From a virus: a DNA stretch of 33,671 bases. Made by a program: the position numbers and the translations under genes. The stretch's first letter is position 1; every line of letters starts with the position of its first letter. The notes below the pieces were generated by a model. That model did not search any database and had not been told where the DNA came from. It saw only the letters and a list, made by a program, of their open reading frames with translations. Shown in pieces: positions 29,779-33,671 of this stretch. Location: IMG/VR virus record IMGVR_UViG_3300015373_000025, positions 1-33,671 of that record. One strand, 5' to 3'.

Positions 29779-30572
29779 GCGATCGACATATCAGACGCGA
29801 CGGCTCGTCGTACCGCGAGGCATTCTTCGGACTGCTTCCACAAGGTATCGCTTGGCCGAGGTACGCCATCAACGGCCCGATATGGCAAGTGATCGATGGG
29901 CTGACGAAGTACTGGGGCACAGTCGACGCACGCGCGGCGGACCTGCTCGAGCAGGAGAGCGACCCACGCCTGACCATCGAACTGTTGCCTGACTGGGAGC
30001 GCAACTGGGGCCTGCCCGACATATGTTACAACTCGCCGGTGACGACGCGAGAGCGACAGCTCGCGCTCGTGCAACGCATGACGATACAAGGTGGTCAGAG
30101 CCGACAGTTCTTCATCGATGCGGCCGCCTACATAGGCTACACGATTACGATCACTGAGTATCGCCCTTTCATGGTGGGCATTGATCGTTGTGGGGACAGT
30201 CGTGTGTACGGCGATGGGACGCCAATGCACGATGAGTGGAACCGCCCCATCCTCGACCCTGATGGTACGCCTGTCGCGCAAGGTGAGCTGAGCGAGTGGC
30301 CGAGCTATGGGCTAGGCCCTCCAGAGAACCGATACTACTGGACCGTGCATGTTCACCAGGCGAGCCTCACGTGGTTTCGCGTCGGCGGAGGCGGTGGCGA
30401 GTGCGGCGTCGATCCTCACTTGCGCATCGGCCTGGCGACTGACCTCGAGTGTTTCCTCAATCGCTGGAAGCCAGCGCATACGCAGATCATATTCGATTAC
30501 TCGATACCGACTTTCGTCAGCGCGGTGGGTAAGGCGCAAGGGTTCGGATTTGCCTACGGGCAATCGCAATAA
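29775..30572 (+). CDS. Mu gp48-like tail protein (DUF2313)
   Basis: 265 residues: LLPQGIAWPR ... DLLEQE.DPR...ELLPDWER..GLPD ... RERQLALVQRMT.QGGQSR.FFI..A...GY...I.EYRPF and a C-terminal FLNRWKPAHTQIIFDYS. This is the DUF2313 pattern, a baseplate protein located after gp47 that links the wedge to fibres. A YWTVHVHQASLTWFR region separates the two. The fibre genes follow directly. Confidence 0.9.
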   Translation: MSDRHIRRDGSSYREAFFGLLPQGIAWPRYAINGPIWQVIDGLTKYWGTVDARAADLLEQESDPRLTIELLPDWERNWGLPDICYNSPVTTRERQLALVQRMTIQGGQSRQFFIDAAAYIGYTITITEYRPFMVGIDRCGDSRVYGDGTPMHDEWNRPILDPDGTPVAQGELSEWPSYGLGPPENRYYWTVHVHQASLTWFRVGGGGGECGVDPHLRIGLATDLECFLNRWKPAHTQIIFDYSIPTFVSAVGKAQGFGFAYGQSQ

Positions 30573-30587
30573 CTTGGAGTCTGCATC

Positions 30588-31832
30588 ATGAAGTACAACC
30601 AACCATACGGCATTAGCGATCCCAATGCCGGATACATCAATGGCAATCCGGCCACAGGCACGCAGGGCTCGATCCCACCCGCCGAGTCGATCGAGTATCC
30701 CCAGCGGGAGATCGTCGCGCTGGTGGGCAAGAGCGCGATGGCCCCGAGCAACTCCGACCTGACCCAGTTAGCCAAGGCCGTACAGAACTCGCGCGTGCAG
30801 TACGCGGTCGACACAGGATCGCTCAACGCCATGAGCGCGGTGTTCGATCCGCCTATCACTGCATACACGCTGGGCATGACCATCCGCGTGCAGCAGAACA
30901 TCGCCAATATCAACGACGCTAGCCATCTCACGTTGACTCTCAATGCTGGCGCAGGGTCAGCGAACGTCAGATTGAACGATGGTACTATTCCTGCCACCGC
31001 TGCGCTCAAGGCTGGCGGCATCTACGAGTACACCTTCGACGGCACCAACTGGCAGATGACTAACTTCGGTGGCGCTGGCGGAGGCGCACCGACTACGACC
31101 TTCATCAATATCCCTTACGTCGCCGACTCGTCGGGCGTCGCTAACACTGTCACCGCGAACTTCTCCCCAGCGATCACTACGCTCACTGCTGGCACTACGA
31201 TCGAAGTGAGGATCGCCAACGACAACAGCGGTCCGACTAATATCACGGTCAACGCTAACCCATCAAAATCGATCCGCAACGTGGATGGGACGACGCTGCT
31301 AGGCAAGTCTTTGGTCGCTGGCCAGATCGCGCTGCTAGTCTATGACGGTACGAACTTCCAGCTCCTCAGCGTCAGCGCGGCCGCGGCCAAGAACAAGAAG
31401 TTCTTCGCAGGCAAGTCTGGAGGATTGCAGAACTTCGCGACGGGGTCTACGTGGTTGGATGTGATCTTCGACACCTATACCCAACCAGCATTCGGGACCT
31501 TCAACGGCGTGACCTTCACCTTCAGTCAGGCCGGCACCTATATGATCTTCTCGGGCGTCTACAATGGCATATCATGCTCAGGGGCGAACTACATCCACAC
31601 CGCTGGCAATTTCATCTATAATGGATTGGGTGCTCCGGGTTATGGCGACGCGCAGAACTTCGCCAGCTCTGGAGGATCGTACAAGTTGATCAGCTGGGGG
31701 TTTGTCGTCGTAGAGGCCAACGTCGGCGATACCTTGAAGGTTCAATCATCAGTCGGCAGCACGGGTTTCGTCGGCGGCTCTATCGAGCCGTCGAGCTCAA
31801 CCCTGCTCGGCATTGCGCGTATGGGAGTGTAA
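30588..31832 (+). CDS. tail fibre protein
   Basis: 414 residues. The N-terminus (QPYGISDPNAGYINGNPATGTQGSIPP in part, with YPQREIVALV, SNSDLTQLAKAVQ) is the baseplate-attachment pattern of many Mu- and P2-like fibres. Two beta modules each contain a DGTNW or DGTNFQ motif (about 140-155 and 245-260). The C-terminal ~130 residues (FNGVTFTFSQAGTYMIFSGVY ... GDTLKVQS) look like a TNF/C1q-type jelly roll, suggesting a trimeric receptor-binding end. SD TTGGAG is about ten bases before ATG 30588. Confidence 0.8.
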   Translation: MKYNQPYGISDPNAGYINGNPATGTQGSIPPAESIEYPQREIVALVGKSAMAPSNSDLTQLAKAVQNSRVQYAVDTGSLNAMSAVFDPPITAYTLGMTIRVQQNIANINDASHLTLTLNAGAGSANVRLNDGTIPATAALKAGGIYEYTFDGTNWQMTNFGGAGGGAPTTTFINIPYVADSSGVANTVTANFSPAITTLTAGTTIEVRIANDNSGPTNITVNANPSKSIRNVDGTTLLGKSLVAGQIALLVYDGTNFQLLSVSAAAAKNKKFFAGKSGGLQNFATGSTWLDVIFDTYTQPAFGTFNGVTFTFSQAGTYMIFSGVYNGISCSGANYIHTAGNFIYNGLGAPGYGDAQNFASSGGSYKLISWGFVVVEANVGDTLKVQSSVGSTGFVGGSIEPSSSTLLGIARMGV

Positions 31833-31833
31833 G

Positions 31834-32172
31834 ATGCACTTGTACAAGCACATCATGGAGAAGAGTGGAAGATCATACTTCGATCTATTCACCGGCGCTG
31901 ATCCGCTAGTCAGGATGGAGCAGACGCAAGACGGCGGAGTGTTCATCACCAAGTGGGACAAGAGCCTCGGCAAGCAACCCACACCTGAGGAGATCACTGA
32001 AATATTCGCCAAGCCTGAGCCCGAGGAAAAGCACGAGACGACGCCCAAGACAATCGACAAGAAGACTAAAGCTCGCGCGCTCGACCTGCACGCCAAGGCG
32101 CTGAGGACTAACCCACACTACAAGGCAGCGTGGGACGATCTGATCGCGCAGCTGTACTCGAAGGAAGCATGA
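31834..32172 (+). CDS. hypothetical protein after the tail fibre (possible fibre chaperone)
   Basis: 112 residues, mostly charged and helical: an N-terminal MHLYKHIMEKSGRSYFDLF, FITKWDKSLGKQPTPEEI, a Pro/Glu/Lys linker and a C-terminal helical repeat-like stretch (ALDLHAKALRTNPHYKAAW) that resembles one TPR unit. Small genes straight after a fibre are often fibre assembly chaperones, but no motif confirms it. The ATG follows the fibre stop by one base. Confidence 0.55.
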   Translation: MHLYKHIMEKSGRSYFDLFTGADPLVRMEQTQDGGVFITKWDKSLGKQPTPEEITEIFAKPEPEEKHETTPKTIDKKTKARALDLHAKALRTNPHYKAAWDDLIAQLYSKEA

Positions 32173-32175
32173 GTC

Positions 32176-32550
32176 ATGGCAGGCCCGGCCTATTACACCG
32201 TAGCGGTGAACATCGCGAAGAACGAAGACTGGGTCGTTCCTTTCGTCTATCAGACGTCGGCGGATGACGTCACCTTCACCCCGATTGATTTGACCGGGTC
32301 AGTGTTTCGGTTGCAGATACGCAAGAGGGAGAGCGACCATCAAGCCATGGTGTACATACAGTCGCCGGACGATGGGATCACTATCACTGATGCTGTCAAC
32401 GGGAAATTCCAAATCGCGATCGAGCGATACCGCCTTGTCGACTTAGAGGCAGGAGAGTACGTCATCGACTTGATCCGCGAAATGACCAACGGTTTTGACG
32501 AGCGGTTGTTCGAAGGCACCGCGACCGTAGTCGAAGGTACGACGCGATGA
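32176..32550 (+). CDS. Ig-like/BppU-type accessory protein, copy 2
   Basis: 124 residues with the pattern KNEDWVVPF.YQ, IDLTGS.FRLQIRK, I...DGITIT...NGKF.I.I......LEAGEYV.DLI, F.GTATV. It shares layout with the gene at 15446-15889, pointing to a common small beta domain used near fibres. It probably anchors or decorates the fibre; function unproven. ATG follows the previous stop by three bases and its own stop overlaps the next start (ATGA). Confidence 0.55.
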   Translation: MAGPAYYTVAVNIAKNEDWVVPFVYQTSADDVTFTPIDLTGSVFRLQIRKRESDHQAMVYIQSPDDGITITDAVNGKFQIAIERYRLVDLEAGEYVIDLIREMTNGFDERLFEGTATVVEGTTR

Positions 32551-33299
32551 CAGGCCTGCCACTCATACAAGTATTCGACGGTCTCACGAGGATCAACCTC
32601 ACTGGGATTGAGCCGGCGTCACCCGTCGAGGACTTGGGCGACGCCCCGCTCGACGGCAAGACTTACGGCCGCATGAACGCAACGTGGGTGCAGGTGCTAC
32701 CCATCAGCGGCGGCGCGTTGACCAACTTCCTGACGCTCAACGCGGACCCGACGTCGGCCCTGCACGCCGCGACGAAGCAGTACGTGGATAACCTGTCGGG
32801 AAGAGTGCGTTACGACGCCGCGCAAACATTGACGGCCGTGCAAAAGAAACAAGTGATCGCGAACACTGGGAGCCACAAGGGCTACTTCTGGGTCAACCGC
32901 AATGGCGTCAATCAAACCGGCGTCAGTGCCGGGTTTAATAAAATACAGATGAACAATGAGGTGGTGGACGCGCAGTCGTGGTTCGATGCCGTCACTAATT
33001 TCAGGTATCAACCGAACGAACCCGGCTATTATTATTTTCATCTCGCCGTTGCTCAGATCGGGGCGGGCTCGTCAGAAACTTGTCAAGCTGCCATCTCCAA
33101 GAATGCGTCCAACGTGGCGGTGGGAACGTATGCTCCCACTGGGTTCTCGAGTTGGTACAGTCAAGTGGACGTGATAGTCGCATTGAATGGAACGACGGAC
33201 TACGTGGAAGCGGCGATGTATGTTCCCACCGGCGTGACCGCCATTGCTGGCAACACGGCCACCACGTTCTTCCTCGGTTGGAAGATCGGTGAACTCTAA
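32547..33299 (+). CDS. fibre protein with C1q/TNF-like C-terminal domain
   Basis: 250 residues. A linker module [15 protein letters not shown] ... [27 protein letters not shown] at ~32-90 is a repeated unit of phage fibres, followed by a RYDAAQ.LT segment and a beta jelly roll ([15 protein letters not shown] ... [15 protein letters not shown] ... [10 protein letters not shown]) that resembles C1q/TNF-type trimeric heads. The same linker module occurs in the next gene. SD is weak at the ATGA overlap. Confidence 0.75.
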   Translation: MTGLPLIQVFDGLTRINLTGIEPASPVEDLGDAPLDGKTYGRMNATWVQVLPISGGALTNFLTLNADPTSALHAATKQYVDNLSGRVRYDAAQTLTAVQKKQVIANTGSHKGYFWVNRNGVNQTGVSAGFNKIQMNNEVVDAQSWFDAVTNFRYQPNEPGYYYFHLAVAQIGAGSSETCQAAISKNASNVAVGTYAPTGFSSWYSQVDVIVALNGTTDYVEAAMYVPTGVTAIAGNTATTFFLGWKIGEL

Positions 33300-33312
33300 G
33301 GAGTGAAAAGTC

Positions 33313-33671
33313 ATGAGCGTTTCTTTGACCGTAGCCCCGATTGGGCCGATGGGACCTCCGGGCCCTGCAGGCACAGCAGGCCCGCCCGGGACGGCCGGCG
33401 CGATAGGGCCGCAAGGGCCAACAGGACCCACTGGGGCGACAGGCCCCGCAGGACCCCCAGGAGGTTTGGGCGAAGCCCCGAGTGACGGCAACCTTTACGG
33501 TCGCTTGAACGCCGCGTGGGTGCGAGGATTGCCGATCGCTGGCGGCACGTTGACAGGCGCGCTAGTGCTGAGCGCTGATCCCACGATCGCCCTGCACCCT
33601 GCGACCAAGCAGTACGTCGATAATCGCATCGTGCGCTACGACGCGGCGCAAAGCTTGACCACGGGTCAGAC
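33313..33671 (+). CDS. collagen-like fibre protein (partial, runs off the window)
   Basis: At least 119 residues, open to the window end. A short head precedes 15 Gly-X-Y triplets ([12 protein letters not shown] ...), then the fibre module [17 protein letters not shown] ... [17 protein letters not shown] and [12 protein letters not shown], closely matching the previous gene. AAGGAG about nine bases before ATG 33313 supports this start. The two genes are related fibres in which the N-terminal segments differ; the C-terminus, which would give receptor specificity, is not visible here. Confidence 0.75.
   Translation, partial: MSVSLTVAPIGPMGPPGPAGTAGPPGTAGAIGPQGPTGPTGATGPAGPPGGLGEAPSDGNLYGRLNAAWVRGLPIAGGTLTGALVLSADPTIALHPATKQYVDNRIVRYDAAQSLTTGQ

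Noticed and set aside
1-33671. Search for integrase, repressor, tRNA, attachment sites
   Set aside because: None seen. Whether this is a lytic phage or a prophage cannot be decided from the window.

Overview
The window is a tightly packed, one-directional stretch of a tailed-phage (or prophage) structural operon. Every convincing gene is on the + strand, most neighbours overlap by 1-8 bases (ATGA, TGATG or TAATG junctions), and no gene-free stretch exceeds about 100 bases. GC is high except for the first ~40 bases. Many of the unassigned proteins resemble small virion proteins I associate with phages and prophages of Rhizobiales (Bradyrhizobium/Mesorhizobium/Rhodopseudomonas type), so an alphaproteobacterial host is the best guess. 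That is recall of families, not a search. No integrase, repressor, replication gene, holin, stand-alone endolysin, tRNA or CRISPR is visible, and the small terminase subunit and the end of the fibre region lie outside the window.

Layout. 1-3.4 kb: a small zinc-binding protein, the large terminase and small accessory proteins, including two copies of a FlbD-like small protein. 3.5-8.4 kb: capsid region, holding a stand-alone capsid-like protein, a glycosyltransferase-like gene, a SAM methyltransferase-like gene, and a long gene joining an HK97-type prohead protease to the apparent main capsid protein, with an internal ribosome-binding site where the capsid part begins. 8.4-15.9 kb: portal, a collagen-like protein overlapping the portal gene, several unassigned virion-type proteins, and a 785-residue LamG plus Ser/Gly/Ala-repeat protein. 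16.0-18.5 kb: head-tail connector and completion genes with an unexpected P-loop kinase-like gene. 18.5-30.6 kb: a Mu-type contractile tail (DUF2635, sheath, tube, chaperone with a T7 -1 slippery site, two tandem tape measures, hub, spike, split gpN, gp46, gp47/J, gp48). 30.6 kb to the end: fibres and small accessory genes; the last fibre gene runs off the window.

Working together, terminase and portal package DNA into a protease-matured HK97-fold head; connectors join it to a myovirus tail whose length and cell-wall penetration depend on tape measures carrying wall hydrolases; spike, baseplate and fibres handle attachment. The most notable themes are gene doubling (two capsid proteins, two tape measures, two FlbD-like proteins, two Ig-like accessory proteins, several modular fibres), a set of tiny single-membrane-span proteins inserted between structural genes, and possible capsid decoration by glycosylation or fibres.
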